DNA from: JAWKXU01 sp020446465
GTDB lineage: Bacteria; Pseudomonadota; Alphaproteobacteria; Sphingomonadales; Sphingomonadaceae
Direction of reading: 5' to 3'
Assembly (NCBI GenBank): GCA_041396845.1
Contig: JAWKXU010000001.1
Coordinates: forward strand, 620,001-684,000
Length of the DNA stretch: 64,000 nucleotides
Position numbers and translations under genes: made by a program. The notes under the pieces were generated by a model. The model had not been told where the DNA came from. It saw only the letters and a program-made list of their open reading frames with translations, and did not search any database. Positions 8,996-17,264 of this stretch are shown one piece after another; within the stretch, counting starts at the first letter, position 1, and each line of letters starts with the position of its first letter.

Positions 8996-10126
8996 ATGAA
9001 CTTTGCATTCAATGAAGAACAGCGGAGCCTTGGCGAAACGGTTGGCCAGTTGCTTTCCGATTTTCCCGCTCTGACAGCGCCGGATCTCTCGCGCGAGCAG
9101 GACGATGATGCCTGGAATGCCCTTGCCGAACTGGGCCTGTTTTCGCTCCTCGTGCCCGAAGAAAACGATGGCGTAGGGCTTTCGCTAGTTGACGTGGCCC
9201 TTTCTGTTGAAGCGCTGGGCGCCGGCTTGGCATCACCGCTTGTCGCATCGACACTGATTGCAACCGAACTTGTCAAACGGTTCGGCACCGATGCCCAGAA
9301 AGATGCGCTTTTCGGGCCGCTTGCCACCGGCGAGCTGAAAGTTGCGATCGCCTATACCGAGCGCGGCAAGGGAACAGATCCTGAAAAACTGGCTTGCGCC
9401 ATTTCAGGCGGATGCCTCAGTGGAACCAAGATCGCAGTCGCCGGGGCCGATGCGGCAGACCGGCTTCTGGTCGTGGCGCGCAATAACGATCAGGCTTCGT
9501 TGGCTTTCGTTGAAACGGGGGCTGCGGGCGTAACCGTGCGCCAGCAGGATGATCTCGATCCGTCTGCGGCATTGTGCGAAGTGGCGTTCGACGGTGTCGA
9601 AATTGCTGCCGATGCATTGCTTGGCGGTGGCGCGAGCGATGCCCCGGTCAATGCGCTTCTCGATCTTGCGGCCACGGTTTATAGCGGCCTGACCATCGGC
9701 ATTGCCAACAGGATGCTGGAAACCACGGTTGAATACGCCAAGACGCGTGAGCAGTTTGGAAAGGCGATTGGTTCCTTCCAATCTATCAAGCATCGTTGTG
9801 CTGACATGGCCGTGCTGGTCGAGGCGGGGCGTGCGACGTCTTACTTCGCATTCTGGAACTGCGCAGAAGACAGCGCCGAACGTGCGCAAACGGCATCAGC
9901 CGCGAAGGCCTATTGTGCGGACATCGCGCGCGATGCCTGTAATGAGGCGATCCAGATACACGGCGGCATGGGCTTTACATGGGAAATGGCGCTTCACCGC
10001 TATTTGCGGCGCGCCAAAGTTCTGGAAAGCGCGTTTGGCAACCCGGCGTGGCATTATCGTCGCGTTCATGCGGAAGCGGTTGCCGGGCGTGAGGCCGATG
10101 CGACCGCCTGCCGCGATGCAGCCTGA
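8996..10126 (+). CDS. Acyl-CoA dehydrogenase, subunit 2
   Basis: A 376-residue acyl-CoA dehydrogenase paralogue, 15 nt downstream of subunit 1. The middle domain is shortened and less conserved (no EPNAGSD motif; it reads AYTERGKGTDPE), while the C-terminal domain is well kept: TREQFGKAIGSFQSIKHR and QIHGGMGFTWEMALHRYLRRAK. This division of conserved features is what one sees in heteromeric FadE pairs, where each subunit supplies part of the FAD and substrate sites. GGGGAG precedes the ATG. Confidence 0.92.
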   Translation: MNFAFNEEQRSLGETVGQLLSDFPALTAPDLSREQDDDAWNALAELGLFSLLVPEENDGVGLSLVDVALSVEALGAGLASPLVASTLIATELVKRFGTDAQKDALFGPLATGELKVAIAYTERGKGTDPEKLACAISGGCLSGTKIAVAGADAADRLLVVARNNDQASLAFVETGAAGVTVRQQDDLDPSAALCEVAFDGVEIAADALLGGGASDAPVNALLDLAATVYSGLTIGIANRMLETTVEYAKTREQFGKAIGSFQSIKHRCADMAVLVEAGRATSYFAFWNCAEDSAERAQTASAAKAYCADIARDACNEAIQIHGGMGFTWEMALHRYLRRAKVLESAFGNPAWHYRRVHAEAVAGREADATACRDAA

Positions 10127-10149
10127 TTGACTGGCAAGGATTCATCTGG

Positions 10150-10656
10150 ATGACTGAAATGGACGAACGCCTGCTGCGTGATGTCGAGATATTGAATGAT
10201 CTCATGAAGCAGGGAGGCTGGAGCGAGCTGCGGGTCACCGGCCCCAATGTCAGCGTGCTATTTTCGAGCGATGATCGAGCCGCGCTGATCACCGGGGCAC
10301 AGGCGGCACCGTCTGCCCCGGTTGCGGCACCTGCCCCTGCGGCCAGCGCAACACCGGCTGCGCCCGAGGCAACTGCTGCTCCCGCTGCTGCATCGCAAGG
10401 GCCAGTCGATCCCGCCTGGACCGCGGTTGTCGCACCCAATCTCGGCACTTTCTACCGCGCGCCCAAGCCTGGCGCTCCTCCTTTTGTTGAAGTGGGGCAG
10501 GAAGTTGCCGTCGGCACGGAACTGTGTCTCATCGAAGTGATGAAGCTGTTCACGTCCGTTCGCTCCGAAATCGCCGGTGTCGTCCGCCACATTGCCGTGG
10601 CTGACGCAGAACTGGTCGAGGGCGGGCAAGCGCTCATTTACATAGAATCCAACTGA
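10150..10656 (+). CDS. AccB-like biotin carboxyl carrier protein 1
   Basis: A 168-residue carrier of AccB layout. The N-terminal about 45 residues (motif LMKQGGWSELRV) are followed by a long Ala/Pro-rich linker (about 45-90) and a C-terminal biotinyl domain with a thumb (FYRAPKPGAPPFVEVGQ). The biotin site reads EVMKLF with the acceptor at K132, 36 residues from the end as in AccB. Met-Lys is kept; the usual Ala-Met-Lys-Met is Val-Met-Lys-Leu. It is followed by the carboxyltransferase gene, so it probably carries CO2 to that enzyme. Confidence 0.92.
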   Translation: MTEMDERLLRDVEILNDLMKQGGWSELRVTGPNVSVLFSSDDRAALITGAQAAPSAPVAAPAPAASATPAAPEATAAPAAASQGPVDPAWTAVVAPNLGTFYRAPKPGAPPFVEVGQEVAVGTELCLIEVMKLFTSVRSEIAGVVRHIAVADAELVEGGQALIYIESN

Positions 10657-10694
10657 CACGCGGCCAGATCAAGGCCGCCTGAGAGGTATCACTG

Positions 10695-12149
10695 ATGGCT
10701 CATATTGAATTTCTCGACGAAACCATGCGCGACGGCCAGCAAAGCCTTTGGGGTTTGCGGATGCAGGCAGGCATGGCGCTGCCGGTTTCGCCATTGCTCG
10801 ACAAGACGGGTTTCAAGACCATTGATCTGACCGGCGGCGGCATGCTGGACGTGCTCACGCGGTATTGCCAGGAAAATTATTGGGAAGGGCTGGACCTGCT
10901 GGTTGCCTCCATGCCCAATACGCCGCTGCGCGCCGGTTTGCGGGCCAATGCCAACGTAACATTCAGCGTCAGCCCAAAGGCTTTGATGGACCTGTGGGTG
11001 CGCCGGTTGTGCGCGCACGGCGTCCGTTCGTTCTGGATTTACGATGTTCTCTTCGGCATCGACAATATGCTGCGTCTTGCCAAAGTGGCGAAGGAATCGA
11101 ACGCCCATGTCGCAGGCGCGGTGATGTTCGCGCTCTCGCCTGTGCACACCAACGAGTATTTTGCCGACAAGGTGAGCAAGCTGGCTGCCAGCCCGGACGT
11201 TGACAGCATTCTGCTTTACGACACGGCCGGCGTGCTGGAGAAAGAGCGCCTGCAGGGGCTGGTCCCCGGCGTTGTGGCGGCAGCCAATGGCAAGCCTATC
11301 GAGTTCCACGCGAACAACCTGCTGGGCCTGACGGGCAAGGCTTATGTCGATGCGGTCGAACTTGGTGTGTCGGTGCTTCACACGGCAAGCAAGCCGATGG
11401 CCAATGGCCCTTCAGTGCCGTCAACCGAAAGCGTGGTGCGCAATATCGAACTGAAGGGACATACCCATTCGCTCGACAAGAGCTTGTTCCAGCCGGTTGC
11501 TGACCACTTCCGGGCGGTTGGCAAATCAGCCGGTTTCCTTGTCGATCAGTATGCGGAATATGATGCATTCTCCGAAGAACATCAGATTCCCGGCGGCATG
11601 ATGGGCACGTTCAAGGCACAGCTTGCCATGCACAACATGATGGACCGTCTGTCCGACGTTCTTGATGAAGTGGCGGCTGTGCGCCGTGATCTTGGTTATC
11701 CGGGCATGGCAACGCCGTTCAGCCAGCTGGTAGGCATTCAGGCTGTGCTCAACGTGGTGACAGGCAAACGCTACAGCACTGTCCCTGATGAAGTCGTGCA
11801 GTATGCTGCCGGTTATTATGGCGAAACTGTCGCGCCGATTGACGCTGATGTGCTTGATCGCATCATGAACAGCCAGCGCGCCAGGGAAGTGCTCGATAAT
11901 CCTCCGCCTGAACCGGATCTGGATGATCTCAAGAAACAGTATGGAACGGATGATGAGGACGAACTCATCATGCGTGCAACTGTACCCCAGGCTGACATTG
12001 ACAAGATGCGGGCTGCCGGGCCGGTGCGGCGTGACTATCCGCTGCTTTCCACGCCGGAGCTGGAACAGGCTCGCAAACTTATGGCGATGGCGACATCGCC
12101 GGTCGTCGAAGTGAAGACGGCCAGTATGGATATCAGCCTGCGGCGTTGA
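10695..12149 (+). CDS. OadA/PycB-type biotin-dependent carboxyltransferase with altered active site
   Basis: A 484-residue protein: an HMGL-like TIM barrel (LDETMRDGQQSLWGLRM, D9) followed by a clear PYC_OADA conserved domain (GYPGMATPFSQLVGIQAV, then GKRYSTVP). It has no fused biotinyl domain; carriers are separate genes. Departures from oxaloacetate decarboxylase/pyruvate carboxylase are visible. The KDxAG lysine that is carboxylated in PC is Tyr (Y175-D-T-A-G). The metal HxH is H205-A-N207. The LRGQN substrate loop is absent. The acceptor is therefore unlikely to be pyruvate; an acyl-CoA or oxo-acid intermediate is an inference. Its end overlaps the convergent MFS gene by 17 bp. Confidence 0.85.
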   Translation: MAHIEFLDETMRDGQQSLWGLRMQAGMALPVSPLLDKTGFKTIDLTGGGMLDVLTRYCQENYWEGLDLLVASMPNTPLRAGLRANANVTFSVSPKALMDLWVRRLCAHGVRSFWIYDVLFGIDNMLRLAKVAKESNAHVAGAVMFALSPVHTNEYFADKVSKLAASPDVDSILLYDTAGVLEKERLQGLVPGVVAAANGKPIEFHANNLLGLTGKAYVDAVELGVSVLHTASKPMANGPSVPSTESVVRNIELKGHTHSLDKSLFQPVADHFRAVGKSAGFLVDQYAEYDAFSEEHQIPGGMMGTFKAQLAMHNMMDRLSDVLDEVAAVRRDLGYPGMATPFSQLVGIQAVLNVVTGKRYSTVPDEVVQYAAGYYGETVAPIDADVLDRIMNSQRAREVLDNPPPEPDLDDLKKQYGTDDEDELIMRATVPQADIDKMRAAGPVRRDYPLLSTPELEQARKLMAMATSPVVEVKTASMDISLRR

Positions 12150-13401
12150 CCGCGGGCTGAAATTCGCGCTCGTCCGGGTAACGTCCCAGAAACAGGAACG
12201 CGATGGCGCTTGCGGCCAAGAGGCCAGCTGAAAGCGTCAAGAGGACATTGTAGCTGCCGGTCAGATCGTGCGCCGCCCCGAATGCGGGCGGGCCGATCCC
12301 GGCGCCCAGTGCGAGGAACATGTAAAGGCGGCCAAAAATGCGGGCAAAATGCGCCAGCCCGAAGTAGCGACCGACCAGAAACCCGACCAGATCGAATTCC
12401 ATTCCGGTTGCCACCCCGATCATCATGGCCACGATCGCCATACCGGCAAAGGACAGGGGGAACTGGAAAAGAAAACACGCTATTGCGGCCGGCACAAGAA
12501 CTGCAGCGGCAATGGCGGGCGCCCAGAAACGATCAACCAGTCCGCCCACTGCAATTCGGCCGACGATGATCGAAATGCCGAAGAAGCTCATGATGTTGAC
12601 GGCTTCGTCAGTCGACAGGCCCTTGTCCTTCAGGGCGGGGACAATGTTTGGAATGAGGCCACCGATTGCGATGTAGATCGCAGTCGTCGATCCACCAATG
12701 ATCCAGAAACGATAACCGCTCACAGCCTGACGGAGAGTCAGCCCGGTGGCGATCTGTTCGGGTGCGTCATCGCTGCCGGGCGTGGCCCCATGGAGCCGGT
12801 GACGCGGCAGAATAAGCATGCATAGCGGAAGAATGACCAGAAGGCCGAATGCCGCAATGCCAAGGTATGCGCCGCGCCAGCCCCATAAATCGACCCCGGT
12901 TGCCGCGAGGCGCGGCAGGAGAATTGCCGCAACACCCGTGCCTGACAAGGCCACGCCCAGAGCAAGGCCGCGGCTCTTCTCAAAACGGTCGGCAATGAGG
13001 AATATCCAGCTGACAGATGCCGCGCCTGCGCCAACAATGGCTATCAGCGCGTAGAACAGATAGAGTTCCCATACCCAGCCGGTCATCACCGCACATGCAG
13101 CGATGGGCAAAGCCATGCCGACGATGCCGTAAAGGATCGTGCGGCGCACGCCCCAGCGTTCGATCATCCAGCCTGCAAGCGGCCCACCGGCCAGCCCGAA
13201 ACCCGTGCTGAAAAGGATCGCAGTCTGGATTGCCCCGCGGCCCCACCCGAAGGCATTGTGCAGCGGTTCGACGAAGACACCGATTGTATAGGCGGGGAGA
13301 ACTGCGGGCGTGAAACTGATCGCAATCGCGGTCAGCAGCACAAACCGCCAGCCTGCCCGCCACTCATCAACGGCTGAACTTTTGTGCGCCGTGTCATTCA
13401 T
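12133..13401 (-). CDS. MFS transporter
   Basis: A 422-residue major facilitator with about 12 hydrophobic helices and a GWMIERWGVRRT loop 2-3 (motif A-like). Two halves of six helices are separated by a hydrophilic loop around residue 205 (PGSDDAPEQ). It is of the monocarboxylate/oxalate-formate antiporter type, located in the inner membrane. It is translationally coupled to the upstream SDR gene (ATGA overlap) and converges on the carboxyltransferase gene with a 17-bp overlap. It probably imports the growth substrate or exports an acid intermediate. Confidence 0.9.
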   Translation of the reverse strand: MNDTAHKSSAVDEWRAGWRFVLLTAIAISFTPAVLPAYTIGVFVEPLHNAFGWGRGAIQTAILFSTGFGLAGGPLAGWMIERWGVRRTILYGIVGMALPIAACAVMTGWVWELYLFYALIAIVGAGAASVSWIFLIADRFEKSRGLALGVALSGTGVAAILLPRLAATGVDLWGWRGAYLGIAAFGLLVILPLCMLILPRHRLHGATPGSDDAPEQIATGLTLRQAVSGYRFWIIGGSTTAIYIAIGGLIPNIVPALKDKGLSTDEAVNIMSFFGISIIVGRIAVGGLVDRFWAPAIAAAVLVPAAIACFLFQFPLSFAGMAIVAMMIGVATGMEFDLVGFLVGRYFGLAHFARIFGRLYMFLALGAGIGPPAFGAAHDLTGSYNVLLTLSAGLLAASAIAFLFLGRYPDEREFQPAVNAAG

Positions 13402-14147
13402 AGCGCGGTAAGGCCACCGTCGATGATATATTCGCTGCCGGTTATGAATGCAGACTCTTCGGACGCCAGAAACACCACCAGGTTCGAGACATCTTCAACC
13501 TCACCGACCCGCTTGATCGGCACCGAAGCGCTGGCGACCCTGATCCCTTCATCGTCAAGTGCTTCGGTCATCATGGGGGTGCGGATGTAGCCGGGGTGGA
13601 CAGAATTGGCACGGATATTGTGCTCACCATATTCGATGGCGACTTGCTTGGTGATCCCACGCACGGCGAACTTGCTCGCCGCATAAGCCACGTTGGGTGT
13701 GCCGTAGATCGCGACTATGCCGGAGATCGACGAGATATTCACGATCGAGCCGCCGCCAGCCCTGATCATCGAGGGGATTGTGTGCTTGGTGCCAAGAAAG
13801 ACGGAGGTCTGGTTGATCCGGCAGACCGTTTCGAATGCCTCTGCGGTCAGCTCTGCGGCTTTGGCAACCGGGCCAATAATACCCGCGTTGTTGATCAGCA
13901 CCGATACAGGGCCGAAATGTGCTTCGGCCTCTGCTGTGACCTTTTGCCAATCCGCTTCGCTGCCAACATCATGGCGAATAAAAAGGCTGTTATCGCCGAG
14001 TTCGGCCTGAAGTTTTTCGCCTGCATCGGCGTTGATGTCGGTAAAAACGGTTCTGGCGCCTTCTGCGACGAAACGCCGTGCATGTGCAGCGCCCATGCCC
14101 TGGGCTGCGCCGGTGATGATGGCAACTTTACCTGCGAGTTTCGGCAT
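13398..14147 (-). CDS. Short-chain dehydrogenase/reductase
   Basis: A 249-residue classical SDR: Rossmann TGAAQGMG near residue 13, NNAG, the Ser of NISSISG, and the catalytic YAASK (Tyr-x-x-x-Lys). It ends with the usual ITGSEYIIDGG. NAD preference is suggested by the Asp at the end of beta-2 (VFTDIN). It oxidises or reduces a hydroxyl/ketone on the substrate. It is first of a two-gene minus operon with the MFS transporter. Confidence 0.93.
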   Translation of the reverse strand: MPKLAGKVAIITGAAQGMGAAHARRFVAEGARTVFTDINADAGEKLQAELGDNSLFIRHDVGSEADWQKVTAEAEAHFGPVSVLINNAGIIGPVAKAAELTAEAFETVCRINQTSVFLGTKHTIPSMIRAGGGSIVNISSISGIVAIYGTPNVAYAASKFAVRGITKQVAIEYGEHNIRANSVHPGYIRTPMMTEALDDEGIRVASASVPIKRVGEVEDVSNLVVFLASEESAFITGSEYIIDGGLTAL

Positions 14148-14208
14148 GGTTCAAGTCTCCCGCGACCTTTGTCGTTGTGCTTGCTGTCGGTCTCAGTTGA
14201 TTTTTGAG

Positions 14209-14240
14209 ATTGGTCAGAACACTTTGGTGTGACTGCCAAT
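14209..14240. repeat. Imperfect inverted repeat with adjacent T-tract
   Basis: ATTGG-TCAGAACAC (from 14209) and GTGTGACTGCCAAT (to 14240) form a stem around a TTTG loop, followed on the plus strand by eight T (14240-14247). Plus-strand geometry is that of an intrinsic terminator, yet both flanking genes (SDR and TetR) read on the minus strand. It may stop antisense transcription or be the operator of the SDR/MFS promoter. Confidence 0.4.
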
Positions 14241-14276
14241 TTTTTTCGACAAGGCGAATTGGATGATGGGTGCCCG

Positions 14277-15002
14277 TCAACCAGCTTCCATTTCCAGCAG
14301 CCTGACAATGCGTTCTGCCAATTCGGCGCCGGCCTTGGTGAGGTTCTTTGGGGTCCTGTAGAGCAGCCACGTAATAATGATCTGGTTGGAGCCGCCGACA
14401 ATCAGCGCCGTTGTTTCATAATTGTTGCGGTCTGCTGCAATCCACCCTTCAGCCTTTCCTTCGTCGATGAGAAAGTGGATGACGCGCACGAAGTCGTTGA
14501 TACGGTGGCGCAGTTCAGTCTCGCTGACGAACACACTGGGCCATATTTCGAGATAGAGCAGGCGCGCCCATTCAGCATGTTCGCGCGCGTAATCGGTCGA
14601 CATTGTCAGGTAGAGAACGAGGCGTTCCCTTGCAGACAGGGTGTAGGGGGCGGCATCGCGGTATTTTGCGTAAAATTCCGCAAGATGGTGCATGGGAATT
14701 TCGTAGGCGAGATCTTCCTTGCTCTTGTAGTATTCATAGAGTGTGGACGTTGAAATACCTGCCTCGGCCGCGATGTCGGCAATGCGGGAGCGGGAAATTC
14801 CGTCACGGGCAAAAACCCGCAAGGCAGCGTTGAGAATCTGGCGTTCAGTGCGCCTGCTGCGATCCTGCTTACGCTCTGTCTCGCGCGTTGAATTCTCGAC
14901 AATCCGGTCAAGCAGTTCTGTCCACTGCTTGCCCAGCAAATTCTTATCGTTCTGCGCCGACGTTTCAATGTTGGCTGTCAAGTTCTGCGCTCCGTTCCCC
15001 AC
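14277..15002 (-). CDS. TetR-family transcriptional regulator
   Basis: A 241-residue regulator with an N-terminal helix-turn-helix at about residues 50-95 (RQILNAALRVFARDG, then IAAEAGISTSTLYEYYKSKEDL) and a helical ligand-binding C-terminal domain. It lies between the SDR/MFS operon and the divergent biotin-carrier operon. The CGATTTTC-type repeats in the 388-bp divergent gap are good operator candidates. Family knowledge suggests repression relieved by a CoA ester or the substrate. Confidence 0.92.
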   Translation of the reverse strand: MGNGAQNLTANIETSAQNDKNLLGKQWTELLDRIVENSTRETERKQDRSRRTERQILNAALRVFARDGISRSRIADIAAEAGISTSTLYEYYKSKEDLAYEIPMHHLAEFYAKYRDAAPYTLSARERLVLYLTMSTDYAREHAEWARLLYLEIWPSVFVSETELRHRINDFVRVIHFLIDEGKAEGWIAADRNNYETTALIVGGSNQIIITWLLYRTPKNLTKAGAELAERIVRLLEMEAG

Positions 15003-15390
15003 AAGTGTTGTGCTTCTGCGTTGGCGCGGCGTTTACGTCAAGCATGGGCTGTGGATCACGCCATTCGCGGATGCTCCAGAAATGCATAGGATGGTGACCT
15101 TGCTTGCCTTGTGCATCCACACGTCGACTGTGCGTTGCCTGTGCAGATGGGTATAGCCAATTTTGAATTTTTCCGAAAATTATTCGATTTTCCGTTGACG
15201 GGTTCGGGGGGGAATTGGTAGCGATTTTCGAAGGGATTCTGCAAGCCCGACTATTGCGATTTTCGTCCTACGATATTATCGGGCAATTATGCCTTCCGGG
15301 TAAGCATGGCTGTAACGAGGTGCTGATAGGATTGACCATTCTGTTGCAGACTGTTCAACTCGGTGCACCATATTTTGCGGATAAAGACAA
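15003..15390. promoter_or_regulatory. 388-bp divergent control region with CGATTTTC repeats
   Basis: This stretch holds no convincing gene. CCGAAAATTATTCGA (15173-15187) matches the site at 2772-2786. It merges into CGATTTTCCG (15185-15194) and a TTGACG (15195-15200). The exact 10-mer GCGATTTTCG then appears at 15221-15230 and again at 15256-15265. Three CGATTTTC copies are thus spaced 37 and 35 bp apart. An operator array serving the TetR gene and the carrier/biotin carboxylase operon is likely. No clear -10 box could be fixed. Confidence 0.5.
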
Positions 15391-15894
15391 ATGAGAGAAC
15401 CTGAACTGCCTGAAAACCTGCCAACACTGCTGCAGGAGTTTGAAAAATCGGGCCTTCGTGAACTGCATATTCGCAAAGGCGATTTCGAACTTCACCTGTC
15501 TCACGATGTGAACACAGCCAGTGTGGCAAGTGCTTCATCGCGCGTTGCTCCTGCGGCGGCTGCGCCAGTGCCGCAAGCTGCCCCTGTATCGCCCGCTGCT
15601 TCGCCTGCACCAGCAGCGCCAGCGTCGGCATCAGCGGCCAGCATTCCTGACGGCGCGACAGTGATCGAAGCGCCTAACCTTGGCACGTTTTACCGTTCTC
15701 CCAAGCCCGGCGCGCCGCCTTATGTTGAAGTGGGGCAGGCCATTAAGGCCGGGCAGGATTTGTGCCTTATTGAAGTGATGAAGCTGTTTACCGCGCTGCG
15801 TAGCGAGATCTCCGGTAAAGTTGTTGCAGTTCTGGTTGAAGATGGCGCCATGGTTGAATCCGGCCAGCCGCTGTTTGCAGTGGAGGAAGGCTGA
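15391..15894 (+). CDS. AccB-like biotin carboxyl carrier protein 2
   Basis: A 167-residue paralogue of carrier 1. It has an AccB-type N-terminal module (LLQEFEKSGLRELHIRKGDF), an Ala/Pro-rich linker (about 48-88), a thumb FYRSPKPGAPPYVEVGQ, and a biotin site EVMKLF with K131. Its biotinyl domain is nearly the same as that of carrier 1, so they probably serve interchangeable or successive steps. Its stop overlaps the biotin carboxylase start by one base (TGATG), indicating stoichiometric synthesis with that enzyme. Confidence 0.92.
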   Translation: MREPELPENLPTLLQEFEKSGLRELHIRKGDFELHLSHDVNTASVASASSRVAPAAAAPVPQAAPVSPAASPAPAAPASASAASIPDGATVIEAPNLGTFYRSPKPGAPPYVEVGQAIKAGQDLCLIEVMKLFTALRSEISGKVVAVLVEDGAMVESGQPLFAVEEG

Positions 15895-17264
15895 TGGCTA
15901 TCAAGCGTCTGTTTGTCGCTAACCGCGGGGAAATCGCGCTGCGCGTGGTGAGGGCTGCGCAGGCACTCAATATCGAAACGGTCGTTGCCGTTTCCGATGC
16001 CGACCGTGACAGTGCGGCCGCCAGTCTGGCGGATCGTGCGGTCGTGCTTGGGCCTGCGGCTGCTGCGAAGAGTTACCTCGATCCGCGACTGGTTGTTCAT
16101 GCGGCGCGCGAAAGTGGTTGCGATGGTTTGCATCCGGGATACGGGTTCCTGTCCGAACGGGCGATCCTTCCCCGCATGTGTGCAGAACACGGGATTGCAT
16201 TCGTCGGGCCGGAACCGGACGTGATTGATGCTTTGGGCGATAAATTGCAGGCCCGTGCGATGGCGGGGGCTGCTGGCGTCCCGCTCGTCCCCGGCAGCGA
16301 TTGTGTTGCCACTGCCGCTGATGCGCGGCGGGAAGGTGACCGGATCGGCTACCCCGTTCTTCTGAAAGCTGCGGCTGGCGGTGGCGGGCGCGGCATGGTC
16401 ATTGCCAACAACGGCGACGAAGCCGAAGCCGGTTTTCAGCGCGCCTCGGCCGAAGCGGTTGCCGCGTTTGGCGATGGGACGCTGTTCATGGAACGCTTCG
16501 TGCCCGAAGCGCGGCACGTTGAAGTGCAACTGATGGGGGATGGCAAGGGGCAGGTTCTGCACTTTGGCGAACGTGATTGTTCGGTCCAGCGTCGTTACCA
16601 GAAGCTGATCGAGGAAGCCCCTTGCGCTGCCATGCCGGATCACTTGCGGGCGCAATTGCACAAATCGGCAGTCGATCTTGCCGCAAGCGTCAATTATCGC
16701 AACGCCGGTACGGCCGAGTTCCTGTTCGATGTGCAGCGGCAGGAGTTCTACTTTATCGAAGTCAATGCCCGTATTCAGGTTGAACACCCTGTCAGTGAGA
16801 TGATCGCGGGCTTTGATCTGGTGCAGGAACAGATCCGCATCGCTGGCGGTGCTGACCTTTCTGTCAAACAGGAAGACATCAAGCTGAACGGTCATGCCAT
16901 TGAATGCCGGATCAATGCCGAGGACGCTGAACGGGACTTCTTGCCCAGTCCGGGCCGGGTAACCCGCTGGCAACCCCCTGAAGGACCGGGAATCCGGCTC
17001 GACAGCCACATGAGCGAAGGCGCGATGATCCCGCCGTTCTATGACAGCATGGTGGGCAAGCTGATTGCACATGGCAAGGATCGCAGCGAAGCGATTGATC
17101 GGCTTGTGAATGCAATCGACAATTTCGCGATCGAAGGCGTGCCGACGACGCTGCCTTTGCAGCGTGCCATTATCACGCACCCGGATTTTGTCGAAAACCG
17201 GATTCACACGCGCTGGCTTGAACAAGTGGTTCTGCCCACATTCGGCAAGGAGGCTGCGGCATGA
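15894..17264 (+). CDS. Biotin carboxylase (AccC-like)
   Basis: A 456-residue ATP-grasp biotin carboxylase, full length compared with AccC (about 449). Motifs: MAIKRLFVANRGEIALRV at the N-terminus, the glycine-rich KAAAGGGGRGM loop near residue 160, RDCSVQRRYQKLIEEAP, and EVNARIQVEHPVSEMI carrying the metal and bicarbonate residues. It carboxylates biotin on a carrier using ATP and bicarbonate. It is flanked by carrier 2 (1-nt overlap) and the lysine-less carrier-like gene (4-nt ATGA overlap). It is a catabolic paralogue rather than the fatty-acid synthesis enzyme, judged only by context. Confidence 0.95.
   Translation: MAIKRLFVANRGEIALRVVRAAQALNIETVVAVSDADRDSAAASLADRAVVLGPAAAAKSYLDPRLVVHAARESGCDGLHPGYGFLSERAILPRMCAEHGIAFVGPEPDVIDALGDKLQARAMAGAAGVPLVPGSDCVATAADARREGDRIGYPVLLKAAAGGGGRGMVIANNGDEAEAGFQRASAEAVAAFGDGTLFMERFVPEARHVEVQLMGDGKGQVLHFGERDCSVQRRYQKLIEEAPCAAMPDHLRAQLHKSAVDLAASVNYRNAGTAEFLFDVQRQEFYFIEVNARIQVEHPVSEMIAGFDLVQEQIRIAGGADLSVKQEDIKLNGHAIECRINAEDAERDFLPSPGRVTRWQPPEGPGIRLDSHMSEGAMIPPFYDSMVGKLIAHGKDRSEAIDRLVNAIDNFAIEGVPTTLPLQRAIITHPDFVENRIHTRWLEQVVLPTFGKEAAA

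Noticed and set aside
12210..12825. Open frames on the plus strand opposite the MFS gene
   Set aside because: They lie wholly within the transporter gene on the other strand, lack family features and have Arg/His-rich shadow composition.
15003..15390. Short open frames in the TetR-carrier gap
   Set aside because: No ribosome binding site and no recognisable protein pattern; the stretch is better explained as a control region.
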